The translations under genes were made by a program, and so were the position numbers. The notes beneath the pieces are model-generated. The model was given only the letters and a program-made list of their open reading frames with translations. It had not been told where the DNA came from and searched no databases. From Cyrtodaria siliqua (taxonomy: Eukaryota; Mollusca; Bivalvia; Adapedonta; Hiatellidae), in the NCBI GenBank assembly GCA_037043455.1, contig JAWPHD010011187.1:22249-86248 (forward strand): DNA of 64,000 nucleotides. The letters run 5' to 3'. This document shows, piece after piece, positions 10,860 to 22,800 of this stretch; within the stretch, counting starts at the first letter, position 1; each line of letters opens with the position of its first letter.

Positions 10860-11565
10860 TGATAATAAGAGGGCTGTTTGGAAAGTTTCGAGACACCATT
10901 GATCAAATTTGAAATCACAACATCCTAATTAGTTCAGTGGAGCTAAATTTGACCACATGGTCTCGATTTAAACAAACCTGATAGAGGACCATAAGCTTTT
11001 GGTACACGCAAAATATTAGACCTCTAGCTCATAGAGTTTCAAATTTCACACCGTGATCACCATTTGAAAGAAAATGGTTGAGGACCATTGGCTTATGCAA
11101 CACGCCATATATGAGAGCTCTGTGTCTTGTAATTTCAAAGAAGTTTTTTTAAGTTTTTTCCTATCCAAATCTATGTAAAAACCAGCAAAACTTCTATACA
11201 AACTTTTGATGCCTTTGACACGGCGTTTTTTGATCCGGGGAACTTCATTTGAACAAATTTGATAGTACAGGGCTTGGCGATCATTAATAAAGAAAAACTG
11301 CCGAAATCTGTTTAGTGGTTCTTGAGAAGAAAATATTTTAAGGTTTCCACCATTTATTGTAATGGCGGCCATCTTAGATGTCGCGTTGACCAAATTTGAA
11401 AAACACTGTCCTCAAAATCATTCATGTGAAGTTTGGTCAAAATTGAACAAGCGGTTACTGAGGAGATGTCGTTTAAATCAATTGTAGACGGACGGATGGG
11501 ACAACGGATGAAAAAATATCACAATAGCTCGGCTGAGGTGAGCTACAAAGGAGAAGGCTTTGTAA
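10860..11565. repeat. Diverged tandem-core repeat in the intron
   Basis: Contains ATAGAGGACCATAAGCTTTTGG, TGCAACACGCCATATATGAG and TGGCGATCATTAATAAAG blocks, like the array at 60.3-63.6 kb. It closes with GTAGACGGACGGATGGGACAACGG and GCTCGGCTGAGGTGAGCTAC, a hairpin end of another subfamily. It lies between the last two coding exons of the membrane-protein gene. Confidence 0.6.
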
Positions 11566-11604
11566 GTCGACAGAGAAGGCTTAGGGATTAGCACGGAATC
11601 TTAC

Positions 11605-11725
11605 TTCATCATCTATATCCTCGTACAGCACAGATACGTTGTCTCCCTCAGTTATGTTTGGTGGTGTAGTGTTTTTACGCTTCATCCTCCTTCTTAGAAA
11701 TGGAATACTTAACTTGGATGGCAAC
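11605..11725 (-). CDS. Juxtamembrane exon of the membrane-protein gene
   Basis: 121-base exon. Acceptor TTGCTATACAG before GTTGCCATCC; donor GATGAA|GTAAGA. The first base completes a split Lys/Arg codon from the transmembrane exon (phase 2); the last codon is complete (phase 0). It reads LPSKLSIPFLRRRMKRKNTT then PPNITEGDNVSVLYEDIDDE. The cluster of basic residues (RRRMKRK) right after the membrane segment fits the inside-positive rule and places this part in the cytoplasm. Confidence 0.72.
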
Positions 11726-13639
11726 CTGTATAGCAAAATTATAGTAAATAGAAATAATTTGTTACATATACCATTTTTTACATGCGACAGATACATTAAT
11801 GTTTTAACGAAAACCATTTATTTATCTAAACCAAATGAGTAACAGTAGAAAGTAAAATGTTAATAAATATACTTAAGATCATCAACAGTGCAAGTTTTTT
11901 TATTTTGTGTTTATTTTTAATTAAAATGTCTCCAAAATCAATTGTAGTATTATGTACGTCTTCGAAATTATTCACATTCCCTATTAATCTGGTGACCGAT
12001 CAAATTCATGTATTGAAAGAAGTCAAATCGGAATTATGCGAAATCCATGTTTCCTGCCAAACTTGCATTTTTAATGGCGTTAAGTATAGAATTGAATAAG
12101 GGTTTTATGGCATGCCAAAACAAAAACGTTATATGGTGCCAACAGGAATGAACATACCAGGCTCACTCTCCATTAACATCCAGATAAAATATGCAAAATG
12201 GACCTAGAACCGACCCACCCGCAGAACTGCAGAGTTGCTGCAAATTCTGCTGTAAACACTCCATTTTTTGCTGAAACCACCATCTTTTTTTTCTGGCAAC
12301 ACTCAATTAGCACCTGAAACTTGGATAGCTTGGATAAGCACTGGCCGTATTCTTGCCTGGGAACCACATGGGTATTTTAAATAGACGACCAGGCAAGTTA
12401 TTAAGTAGCGGTTCCTTTTTCTTGAGATTTGATGTTTTTTCTTCTCGAAAAGGGAAAACACATTTTGGCATTGCCGACATTTTGGCATTGCCGAGTATTA
12501 CCCAATAATGGCTAATGCTGTACATGAACAGTTATGGATCACATATTCCTACTCAAGACTTTTCTTTATAAATAATCAGCGTATTCTAATTTCGTACCTG
12601 AAACACCAATCTCCACTTGAAATGAGAAATTCATATATTTAAAATCCCTATCCTTCCATCAACGGGAAAAATTTACAACAGATGTACACCTTTTCTAAAC
12701 CTACTGACTCTATAGACAAAATATCAACGAGACATTTACATTATTATATGACCGGAACACCTGGATTGAGGTTTGACAAACGGTTTTGTAGTGTAATTTG
12801 CCGTTATTTTGCGGGTTAGTTTCTTAAGCTTGCATCGCTTAGTCTTTTCCCAAGGTTCATCTTTAATGTACCACAGTTTCTTGACTGTGAAAGTAATGAA
12901 AATGTATACATATAGAGGAAACAGGATTCCATCCAGTCATAGGCCTTTTTAAGTGGTTGTTTATTAGTGTAACATGTATTCTTTTATGTGTTTCTATCTG
13001 TATATCTTTAATCCTACAGGGTATAATATGTCGGTAAATATAATTTTCTTCGTTTGAAGTATGAATAAGAAGAAAATTTCCCTTGAACAGAGATCAGTCT
13101 CCACAAGGCAGTGTATTAGCCAGCCAACCAGGCAGCCGTCTTTTGCATGGCTGTTGTTGAAAAATCGCGGCCAATATTTGGGGGAGTGTGTGGGGTAAAC
13201 ACTTTTTTCTTTTTTTTTCTTTTTTCACAATAACACTTCCAAACTTACTTTCTCAATATTGTTATGTTTTGTATATATTTATAGAAGAAATATGATCTAA
13301 AATGTTTCTTTTTTCACCTTTATCTGTAAAAATAAATGACCCCAGAGACACCGACTTTTGCACACCCTGTTGGCACCCATTTCTTGAATTTCTGCCTAAT
13401 ACACTGCCGCAAGGTATAGCGATATGCATGCTGTTAGTAACCTAGTCATTCAACATTTGGGGAACCGGCGGACGAACATATATTACGACTATTAATTGAT
13501 TTATTAATGTTATACATGTATAAGTATGTTATGATATTGATAGTGCTTTATAATACCTAATTATATAAAAATGAAGTACTAGTAAATGAAATCGAGTTTT
13601 TATTATTTCCATGACATATATCAGCTTTAAGTGGAAGAT
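11726..13639. other. Intron of the membrane-protein gene, non-coding
   Basis: AT-rich intron sequence. At 12110-12345 there is a diverged copy of the 380-bp element (GGACCTAGAACCGACCCACC, GAGTTGCTGCAAATTCTGCTG). The rest (12400-13640) has no feature I can support. Confidence 0.55.
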
Positions 13640-16435
13640 GATTATAATGTATATGGGGAGTATAGATGCTACTTAACTGATGTTGGGCATTCCACACAAT
13701 GTGAGAATAATGGCTATACTTTGTATGGGGAGTATAGATGCTACTTACCTGATGTTGGGCATTCCACATAATATGAGAATGACAGCTTCACTTTATATGG
13801 AGAGTACATACACTACTAAACTTTATGTTGGGCATTCCACAGAATGTGAGAATAATGGCTCTACGTAGAGCAGTTCTGGAATCGTCCATATTCTCACATT
13901 GCGTATAACAATAACATAGACACTACTTACTGATTGACATCTAATTGACATCAAGATTAACATTCCCATATTGAAAGGTTCATGATAAACCTTCAAGTAG
14001 TTAAAGGAGTAGTTGCCACAAGTTTTACTGATGTCGGACATTACACAGAATGTGAGAATGATGGCTATACTTTACATTGGGAGTACAGACACTACTTACC
14101 TGATGTTGGGCATTCCACAGAACGTGCGAATAAAGGCTATACTTAATATGGGGAGTACAGACAAGTACTTACTTGATGTTGGGCATTCCACAGAACATGA
14201 GAATGACGGCTCTGCGCAGAGCAGTTCCAGAATCGTCCATATTCTCATATTGCGTATAACATAGACACTACTTACTGATGCTGGACATTCCACAGAATGT
14301 GAGAATAATGGCTATACTTTATATGGGGAGTACAGACACTACTTACTTGATGTTGGGCATTCCACAGAATGTGACAATGATGACTATACTTTATATGGGG
14401 AGTACAGACACTACTTACCTGATGCTGGACATTCCACAGAATGTGAGAATAATGGCTATACTTTATATGGGGAGTACAGACACTACTTACTTGATGTTGG
14501 GCATTCCACAGAATGTGAGAATAATGACTATACTTTATATGGGGAGTACAGACACTTACCTGATGCTGGACATTCCACAGAATGTGAGAATAATGGCTAT
14601 ACTTTATATGGGGAGTACAGACACTACTTACCTGATGTTGGGCATACCACAGAATGTGAGAATAATGACTATACTTTATATGGGGAGTACAGACACTTAC
14701 CTGATGCTGGACATTCCACAGAATGTGAGAATAATGGCTATACTTTATATGGGGAGTACAGACACTACTTACCTGATGTTGGGCATACCACAGAATGTGA
14801 GAATAATGACTATACTTTATATGGGGAGTACAGACACTTACCTGATGCTGGACATTCCACAGAATGTGAGAATAATGGCTATACTTTATATGGGGAGTAC
14901 AGACACTACTTACCTGATGTTGGGCATTCCACAGAATGTGACAATGATGACTATACTTTATATGGGGAGTACAGACACTTACCTGATGTTGGGCATTCCA
15001 CAGAATGTGAGAATAATGGCTATACTTTATGGGGAGTATAGACGCTACTTACCTGATGTTGGGCATACCACAGAATGTGAGAATAATGGCTATACTTTAT
15101 ATGGGGAGTACAGACACTACTTACCTGATGTTGGGCATACCACAAAATGTGAGAATAATGGCTATACTTTATATGGGGAGTACAGACACTACTTACCTGA
15201 TGTTGGGCATTCCGCAGAATGTGACAATGATGACTATACTTTATATGGGGAGTACAGACACTTACCTGATGTTGGGCATTCCATAGAATGTGAGAATAAT
15301 GGCTATACTTTATGGGGAGTATAGACGCTACTTACCTGATGTTGGGCATACCACAGAATGTGAGAATAATGGCTATACTTTATATGGGGAGTACAGACAC
15401 TACTTACCTGATGTTGGACATTCCACAGAATGTGAGAATAATGGCTATACTTTATATGGAGAGTACATAAACTACTTACCTGATGTTGGGCATTCAACAG
15501 AATGTGACAATGATGACTATACTTTATATGGAGAGTACAGACACTACTTACCTGATGTTGGGCATTCCACAGAATGTGAGAATAATGACTATACTTTATA
15601 TGGGGAGTACAGACACTTACCTGATGTTGGGCATTCCACAGAATGTGAGAAGAATGGCTATACTTTATATGGAGAGTACATACACTACTTACCTGATGTT
15701 GGGCATTCCACAGAATGTGAGAATAATGGCTATACTTTTTGGGGAGTATAGATGCTACTTACCTGATGTTGGGCATACCACAGAATGTGAGAATAATGGC
15801 TATACTTTATGGGGAGTACAGACACTACTTACTGATGCTGGACATTCCACAGAATGTGAGAATAATGGCTATACTTTATGGGGAGTATAGATGCTACTTA
15901 CCTGATGTTGGGCATACCACAGAATGTGAGAATAATGGCTATACTTTATATGGGGAGTACAGACACTACTTACCTTATGTTGGGCATTCCACAGAATGTG
16001 AGAATAATGGCTATACTTTATGGGGAGTATAGACGCTACTTACCTGATGTTGGGCATTCCACAGAATGTGAGAATAATGGCTATACTTTAAATGGGGAGT
16101 ACATACACTACTTACCTGATGTTGGGCATTCTACAAGTGTGACAATGATGACTATACTTTATATGGGGAGTACAGACACTTACCTGATGTTGGGCATTCC
16201 ACAGAATGTGACAATGATGACTATACTTTATATGGGGAGTATACTCTACTTACTCGATGTTGGGCATTCCACAGAATGTGACAATGATGGCTATGCTTTA
16301 TATGGAGAGTACACATTACCTGATGTTGGGCATTCCACAGAACATGAGAATAATGGCTATACTTTATATGGGGAGTACACACACTACTTACTTGATGTTG
16401 GGCATTCCGCAGAATGTGAGAATGATGGCTATAAG
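13640..16435 (-). repeat. 72-bp minisatellite made of an exon end plus its splice donor
   Basis: About 38 head-to-tail units, mostly 72 bp with 69- and 66-bp variants. Two interruptions, at about 13868-14030 and 14213-14275, share the block GAATCGTCCATATTCTCA. Read on the minus strand, each unit carries CATTCTCACATTCTGTGGAA, then TGCCCAACATCAG|GTAAGTAG. The first part is the last 11 or so codons of the transmembrane exon (ILTFCGMPNI) and the second is a near-perfect 5' splice site. The unit next to the coding exon (16392-16435) is the real exon end. The array therefore arose by tandem amplification across an exon-intron boundary and now sits inside the intron that follows. Unit lengths divisible by three keep long spurious frames open on the plus strand (such as 14278-15324). 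Confidence 0.9.
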
Positions 16436-16608
16436 CATTATTGTGATGATAGAACCAGCCACCATAGAGGCTATGGCGAGCTCTACATTAGCTATCTGTA
16501 CATCTGCTGGCAGAATGTGTGCGAGACGCTTTGAGTCCATGAACAGGTTGGCTGTAGCTTGGTTGTAGGTGCCCTCCTGTATACACTTGCTCTTTATCTT
16601 TCTTTTGT
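16392..16608 (-). CDS. Transmembrane exon of the membrane-protein gene
   Basis: 217-base exon. Acceptor AATCAGTTGCAG before ACAAAAGAAAG; donor ATCAA|GTAAGTAG. It enters in phase 1 and leaves in phase 2, consistent with both neighbours. It reads DKRKIKSKCIQEGTYNQATA, then NLFMDSKRLAHILPADVQIA, then a hydrophobic segment IASMVAGSIITIMLIAIILT followed by FCGMPNIK. The hydrophobic run of about 22 residues is a clear single membrane span. The extracellular side keeps one Cys that could pair with the upstream module. The 3' end of this exon is the seed of the 72-bp array. If the donor of the next array unit were used instead, translation would stop at once in GTAAGTAG. Confidence 0.75.
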
Positions 16609-17212
16609 CTGCAACTGATTTAGATACATAGATAAATTAATACAGAGCAGATAAGTTGAGAATATTGTGGTCAAAGATAATGGGAAACGACACTGAACAG
16701 TTTTCACCTACATTTTGAGCACAGAAGCATTGACCCAAACTCTCAGAATATAACTGGACTTTTGTTCCACAAATGAAAGCCATGTTGAGACTATTTTGTT
16801 TCTTTGTGTGTTTTATTAAAGAAAAAACATGTTCAATCTCATTTTGGTACTCACAAAACGTATTTTTTTTATTATATATAATTATATATATTTTGATTGG
16901 AGAAGCAAATAGTTTCCACTGAATGAAATCAATAATACTAGGTTTCTTCTATAAACATACATATATACACTGGAAGCATAATGTATATGGTTACTGCAAG
17001 CAGGTTAGCATACACAATATACAAGTGTTGTTACTTTTTCAAGGCCTATCACCAAGAATGCATGGCAAAATTCATACAAGACAACGAAATATGGATGGTC
17101 AGACTGTGACCTGGACAAAGGTGAAACTATATGCCCCTTTTAGATATGTTATGGAACATAAACGTATGTTTTACAGCCCCTGATTTCAAATTGGCAATGA
17201 TATTACACTTAC
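16609..17212. other. Intron of the membrane-protein gene
   Basis: Short AT-rich intron with a TATATATAATTATATATA block near 16875. No other feature seen. Confidence 0.5.
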
Positions 17213-17446
17213 CAGAAGCATCCAAACATCTGTCCCAGGGTTCCTTTCTATCACAAAGTCCGAAATCTAATACAGTCTCTAGTGGTTCACAGGTGTTTGT
17301 ATTATAGTTCCAGAGCTTGTCTATGTCACATATCTGCCTTCGTCTACTGATTTCTGGTTTTGTAACCAGGACATAGTAGGATGAACAGTTACATGGATCC
17401 AGAGCCTGATTGGTGTCGTCTGCTGCCCCCACAAAACACCCAGGAG
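17213..17446 (-). CDS. Chitin-binding type-2-like extracellular exon
   Basis: 234-base exon. Acceptor TACAATTGCAG before CTCCTGGGTG; donor GCTTCTG|GTAAGT. It enters and leaves in phase 1. It reads PGCFVGAADDTNQALDPCNC, SSYYVLVTKPEISRRRQICD, IDKLWNYNTNTCEPLETVLD, FGLCDRKEPWDRCLDASG. The spacing (Cys, then DPCNCSSYY, then RRRQICD..LW.YNTNTC) resembles the CBM14/peritrophin-A fold: an aromatic pair after the second Cys, and a Trp plus NTxTC near the last Cys. In that family the module binds chitin, and in molluscs it occurs in shell-matrix, mucosal and haemocyte surface proteins. Here it is attached to a membrane anchor. A signal peptide must lie in an upstream exon that I could not identify with confidence. 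Domain call moderate; the exon itself is solid. Confidence 0.68.
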
Positions 17447-17999
17447 CTGCAATTGTATACTGAATACAACACACTTTTGCATGGACTTTTTTAAGTTTAC
17501 TGTACTACTAATCAAACTAAAAAATTCATTCAAAATAACATAACAAGTTTTGAATCATTTTTAGGAAGGAGTTAATGTAATAACATTATCAAGGGTTTGA
17601 TCTTTTGTTGATTTGTTAACAACCAACATTTTATATCAAATGTTCTGGTTCTTTTTTCTAGGCAGTAAAATGAGATGAGTTGAACTGGAGTTTTACGGCA
17701 CACAAACACAAACAAGAAATGTGGAAATTCCACAAAAACCTGGTTTTCCATTTGAAATGCTATTACACTACTGCTAAGAACAAATGATTTTTTCTACAAA
17801 AAATTTGCAAATTACACAAATGAAGTTGAAGTTCTAATATTAAAGTGATATAAACAGTGTATAAAATAAAATAAATAGAATGACATGTGAATCACAAACA
17901 TAAATGCATACACAGTGAATGAGGACTGTAAAGAAAAAATATTTGTTAGTAATGGCAAATATAAGCTATATACACAGCAAGTTTCGTTGAAATCATTTT

Positions 18000-18540
18000 T
18001 CTATTTTTAGTAACAATGACCTTGACCCCAGTGACCCAAATGTAATCCCAAGCTTCCTTTCCATATAAGGTACCTACACAGCAAGTCGTTCCAATCTCAT
18101 TCCCAACTAAAGTTACTGAGCAGAAACTGTTTTTTCTTTTTTTTTAGTAACAATGACCTTGACCTTGATCCCAGTGACCCCAAATGCAATTCCAAGCTTC
18201 CTTTTGATATAAGCTACTTACACAGCAAGTTTCATTCTAATATCTCATTCCTTACTTAAGTTATTGAGCAAAATCTGTTTTTCTATTTTTAGTAACAGTG
18301 ACCTTGACCCCAAATGCAATCCCAAACTTCCTTGTGAAATAAGCTACCTACACAGCAAGTTTCATTCTAATTTCTCATTCCTGGAGTTATTGAGCGGAAA
18401 TCGTTTTTCTCTATTTTTAATAACAGTGACCTTGACCCCAAATGCAATCCCAAGCTTCCTTTCCATATAAGCTAGCTACCTACCCTGCAAGTTTCATAGC
18501 AATACCTCATTCCTAAAAAAAAGTTATTGAGCAGAAACTA
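18000..18540 (+). repeat. Tandem repeat, about 120-bp units
   Basis: Four to five units with AGTAACAGTGACCTTGACCC, AAATGCAATCCCAAGCTTCC and CATATAAGCTACCTACCCTG blocks. The same family resumes at 21965-22440 on the far side of the LINE remnant and as a single unit at 30715-30850. It is followed at about 18575-18640 by a fragment of the 380-bp element. Confidence 0.75.
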
Positions 18541-19138
18541 AGAGTTTGACGCCGCACAACCAACGAGGAAAACCTGGTTAAAAAGGTTATATGGTGCCAA
18601 CAGGAATGAACATTCCAGGCTCACTCTCCATTTACATGTAGCAATATTTTGACAGACTGTTGTATGATCCACATAGTTAACACTGTATTTGCAAGGTACA
18701 GCATACCAGTAAACGTACAAGCCAAAATTCAAGTTGGGCTGAGTAATTGTTTAAATATGATTCAAAGTTTGAAAAATTAAATACGCAATAGGTAGATTAC
18801 AATTAATATACTCTAAACAGTATTACAGAACACAAAAGCATATTTGGAACAATTTTGTTTTCCTCGAATGTTAACTTTGGTTACCATCTAATACAGTGAA
18901 CTTTTGTTTTCAAAATCTGGAGTTATTTCCTGAGGGAGATTTAAATCTGATATTAAAAGAAAAGGAGTACAGAGCACACTTTATTTACAAGATTCACACA
19001 TTCCAATGGAAATAAATCCCGTATTTCATCATTATGTTTTATACCATATTTTCCTGAAATAACTGTTAATACTTCATTATTTTTTGTTTTGTCTCTGCAT
19101 ATTACTGGGGATTGGCTTTATATGCCCCATCCCTGATA

Positions 19139-19430
19139 AATCGGACAGAACCACACTTTTTCGTAAGAGGTCATTAACAAACCAAATAACTGAAAAAGTT
19201 ACAATATATGCTGTAGCATTGTTGTCATAGAATGACTTAAACAAGTTGTTAAAGTGCATATATCCTTGAATATGTCTATACAAATCAGACAGAACCACAC
19301 TTTTTCGTAAGAGGTCATTAACAAGCCAAATAACTGAAAAAGTTACAATATATGCTGTAGCATTGTTGTCATAGAATGACTTAAACAAGTTGTTAAAGTG
19401 CATATATCCTTGAATATGTCTATACAAAGA
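19139..19430. repeat. 145-bp tandem duplication
   Basis: Two consecutive, nearly identical units: the first from ATCGGACAGAACCACACTTT at about 19140, the second from ATCAGACAGAACCACACTTT at about 19284. Both end CCTTGAATATGTCTATACAA. The near-identity suggests a recent duplication. No coding evidence. Confidence 0.8.
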
Positions 19431-19809
19431 ACCTGGTCAAATAGTATAGAGCAATCAGAATTAAAGTATATTTATAGTAAAACTTGCTTTTTAATATTTA
19501 TTTTTTCTTCATTAAAAATATCACCAGAAAATCTGGATAATAAGAATATAAAGATAACTTACGTATGAAGATCCTGGACATGACCTACAAACATGTGTGC
19601 AGTGACACTTTTAATAATCTATTTACATTTCCTGTATTTACAAAGCTCTAGTATATCACACAAACTGTGACAATGAATCACTACATAACAACCTTCTGAA
19701 GGAAACAATAGTTACTATCAACTTGAAAAATGAGGAAATACCAAAGGATGTCACTTGAGTGTCCAAGTTTGTCTTACACATTTATACTTGTATCCATGGC
19801 ATGATGCAG

Positions 19810-19920
19810 TCACATTATACGGACACTGGGCCAACCAGTCCTAGCAAGGGAGCCACTAGAGTGAATCCATGACCTCCCCCATGCAAGGTGAACACTACCA
19901 TTACACCACTGCCATGGTTA
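19810..19920 (-). repeat. Degenerate tRNA-like (SINE head) sequence
   Basis: On the minus strand GGCAGTGGTGTAATGGTAGT, then TTGCATGGGGGAGGTCATGG and ATTCACTC resemble the A-box, anticodon arm (TGC) and B-box of a tRNA-Ala-like gene. The pairing is broken and no tail was recognised. It is probably an old SINE head, not a working tRNA. Confidence 0.4.
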
Positions 19921-20504
19921 AAAACATTGCTTATAGTGAAGGTAAACAATGATGGTTTTAGTTGTATATTTTAAAGCTCAAAACATAAATCAAACAGGAC
20001 GCAGTCTGTCCATGCAGTGATGCAGATACTTGTCAGTCATGTTGTCTAATGATGCCCAAGTTTCAATCCATTATGTCAAGTTGTTTCCGAGATCTAAACA
20101 AGCTTATATACATACAAAACTGTAACCATTTTTGTTTAGTATAAAAGAGGCCATTATTTTGTTTGAAATATAATGCATGAGTTAGTTACCCAATCTTTAC
20201 TTCAGACCATCTAATTGACATCAAGATTAACATTCTCATATTAAAAGGTTCATGATAAACCTTCAAGTAGTTTCAGAGGAGTAGTTGCTACAAGTTTTTC
20301 CAATACATGAAAAACTCTTACATAAACAAAGTTGGCTGCTGTTGGCCATGTCTGACATCTAATCAAACTTAATTTTGTTTAGGACCACTTACAGGACCAC
20401 TTACATGCCATCCAAATCAATACCACTTATGGTATATTTTGAGTGAAGTCGCCACAAAATTGTATTTTTAAAATCTATTTCTAGCTGTCTTACATTTCCA
20501 GTCG

Positions 20505-21962
20505 ACATGATTTTTATGCAAGACCAACCAGACATCAAGAGCAACATTCCTTCACACCAAGAGCAACATTCCTTCACAGATTCTTTCTTGAAAATATCGG
20601 CCCTCCACTTCTCGAAAAAAACGCAACAATGGAAACTTCGTAAAGCTGATTGGGATACGTTTCAATCTCTTTGTGAGGAACAATTAAAGCCTTCCCTTTT
20701 TGAGGATGTCGAAGACGCAACTATTCTTTTTACCAAAACCCTTCATGATATAGCTGAACAAACTATTCCAAAAACCTCGGCAAATCCAAAACTCCCACAT
20801 AAACCATGGTATGATGATGACTGCAAAAAGGCAGTCAGCTATTGTAAAGCTGCATTGACTTGCGGCCAACTCAAAATAATTTAGATAGGTTTAGAGTTTT
20901 TCGTGCGAAAGCCCGTCATACTATTAAGGATAGCAAGAGGAAATCCTGGAGATCTTATGTCTCTAGGCTGAACTCTTGCTCATCTCTTAAGAAGATTTGG
21001 GACATGGTCCGGAAAATAAACGGTAAAGGTAATTCTAGTTGTGTAAATCATCTTAAAACTGATAATGAAGGTATTACATCTGTCAAAGATATTACAAACA
21101 CTTTTTCTAAAAACTCTTCTTCTGAAAATTGTCAGCCAAATTTTCTAAAAAATAAGGCTACTAAAAGAAAAGAAGCTGAATTTCAAGTCAAAAAAATTGG
21201 AAAAATACAATAAACTGTTCACTCTCAAAGAACTTCGAAAATCCCTTAAAAAGACTCACGATACATCAGCTGGTCCTGATGATATCAATTATTAAAACAT
21301 TTACCTGAAACCTGTCTCTCTACACTTCTTGATATATTTAATAAAGTTTGGGTGACAGAAAACTTCCTCCGATTCTTGGCGGGAAGCAATCGTTATTCCA
21401 GCCCCCAAACTAGGAAAGTATCATACGGACTCAATAAATTATCGCCCTATTGCTTTAACGAGTTGTATATGTAAAACCATGGAACGAATGATTAATGAGA
21501 GACTCGTTTGGTACCTGGAGTCCAACAAACTGATAACAAAGTTTCAAAGTGGATTCCGGTGCCAACGAGGCACAACAGACAATCTTATTCAGTTTGAATC
21601 ATTTATTAGGGAAGCTTTCGTAAAGAAAGAACATCTAGTCGCTGTATATTTTGACTTGGAGAAAGCTTATGATACTGCATGGTAGTATGGTATCATGAAT
21701 GATCTTTATGACCTTGGTCTTAGCAGCCATTATAATTACCATTTTTTATAGAGAATTTCTTAGATGATAGACAGTTTCGTGTCTGAATGGGTTCAAGCCT
21801 CTCTGACATTCATGAACAGGAGATGGGTGTGCCACAGGGCAGCATACTCTCTGTCACCCTTTTTAATATAAAAATTAACAGTATAGTTAAATGCATCAAT
21901 CCTGGTGTGGATTGCTCTCTATATGTTGACGACTTTGTTATATGTTATCATGCAAAAAACCA
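20505..21962 (+). pseudogene. Broken Jockey-like LINE (reverse transcriptase remnant)
   Basis: Pieces of one polyprotein appear in order in three frames. First a linker after the endonuclease (ADWDTFQSLCEEQLKPSLF, PHKPWYDDDCKKAVSYCKAA; 20507-20884), then KSWRSYVSRLNSCSSLKKIW (20890-21210). Then come the RT fingers AIVIPAPKLGKYHTDSINYR and PIALTSC (about 21390-21470), then FQSGFRCQRGTTDNLIQFES and VAVYFDLEKAYDTAW (21480-21685). Last is GVPQGSILSVTLFNIKINSI and the catalytic-site block LYVDDFVI (to about 21955). Stops and frameshifts separate the blocks. The endonuclease domain and everything after the catalytic Asp pair are missing. Non-LTR element of the Jockey group, dead. Confidence 0.85.
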
Positions 21963-21964
21963 AT

Positions 21965-22480
21965 AATATCCCAAGCTTCCTTTTCATATAAGCTACATAC
22001 CCTGCAAGTTTCATCGCAATACCTCATTCTAACAAAAGTTATTGAGCGGAAACCGTTTTTCTATTTTTAGTAACAGTGACCTTGACCCTAATGACCCCAA
22101 ATGCAATCCCAAGCTTCCTTTCCATATAAGCTACCTACCCTACAGTTTCATTGCAATACCTCATTCCTAACAAAAGTTATTTAGCGGAAACTGTTTTTCT
22201 ATTTTTAATAACAGTGACCTTGACCTTGACCCCAAATGCAATCCCAAGCTTCCTTTCCATATAAGCTACCTATCCTGCAAGTTTCATTGCCATATCTCAT
22301 TCCTAACAAAAGTTAATGAGCGAAAACCGTTTTTCTATTTTTAGTAACATGACCTTGACCCCAAATGCAATCCCAAGCTTTCTTTCCATATAAGCTACTT
22401 ACCCTGCAAGTGTCATCGCAATACCTCATTCCTAACCAAAGTTATTGTGTGGACAATATTGCAGACAGACGGACGGATGG
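21965..22480 (+). repeat. Tandem repeat, about 120-bp units (second block)
   Basis: Four units of the same family as 18000-18540 (CCCAAGCTTCC, CTATTTTTAGTAACAGTGACC), ending with a GACAGACGGACGGATGGACA run and TTTGCTGGGGGTATAAAG, a typical terminus of these bivalve repeats. It begins immediately after the LINE remnant, so the LINE may have inserted into or next to this family. Confidence 0.75.
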
Positions 22481-22564
22481 ACAAGCCGAATCCAGTATAT
22501 CCCACTACAAACTTTGTTTGCTGGGGGTATAAAGAAGCAAGATTATGTTTTCCTTTAATATACG

Positions 22565-22800
22565 GCTCGTTACACGAACGCTTCCATGGCCATGGTGGTA
22601 AAGATGCTGGATCTAAGACTTTTTCGCCTCTCACCGCTGCAGGGTCGAGTCCCACTGGGAGCTTGACTTGTGAGAAAGTGTCGACATTACGGCTGGCAGG
22701 AGGTAAACAGTACTAGTCTACCCATGAAAAAGTGGATAAAAAATCGACCTTCATATATTGCCTAAAATGTGATATAAAACACCATTCAACCAACTGTACA
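22565..22800 (+). repeat. tRNA-derived SINE
   Basis: The head GGCCATGGTGGTAAAGATGC and the B-box-like GGGTCGAGTCCC are followed by a body with GCTGGCAGGAGGTAAACAGT and CCTAAAATGTGATATAAAAC. The body recurs at 10.1, 46.9 and 52.4 kb, so this is the most complete copy in the window. Confidence 0.6.

Noticed and set aside
14278..15324. 348-codon plus-strand open frame
   Set aside because: It is the antisense of the 72-bp minisatellite; units divisible by three keep it open. No gene evidence.
13640..16435. CRISPR-like array
   Set aside because: Units are contiguous without unique spacers, in a eukaryotic intron, and homologous to the adjoining exon.
19562..19583. 22-base candidate exon on the minus strand (acceptor TTTGTAG, donor ATAC|GTAAGT)
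   Set aside because: Its phase would fit the chitin-binding exon downstream, but it codes for no signal peptide (VMSRIFI) and nothing upstream pairs with it. Left unannotated.
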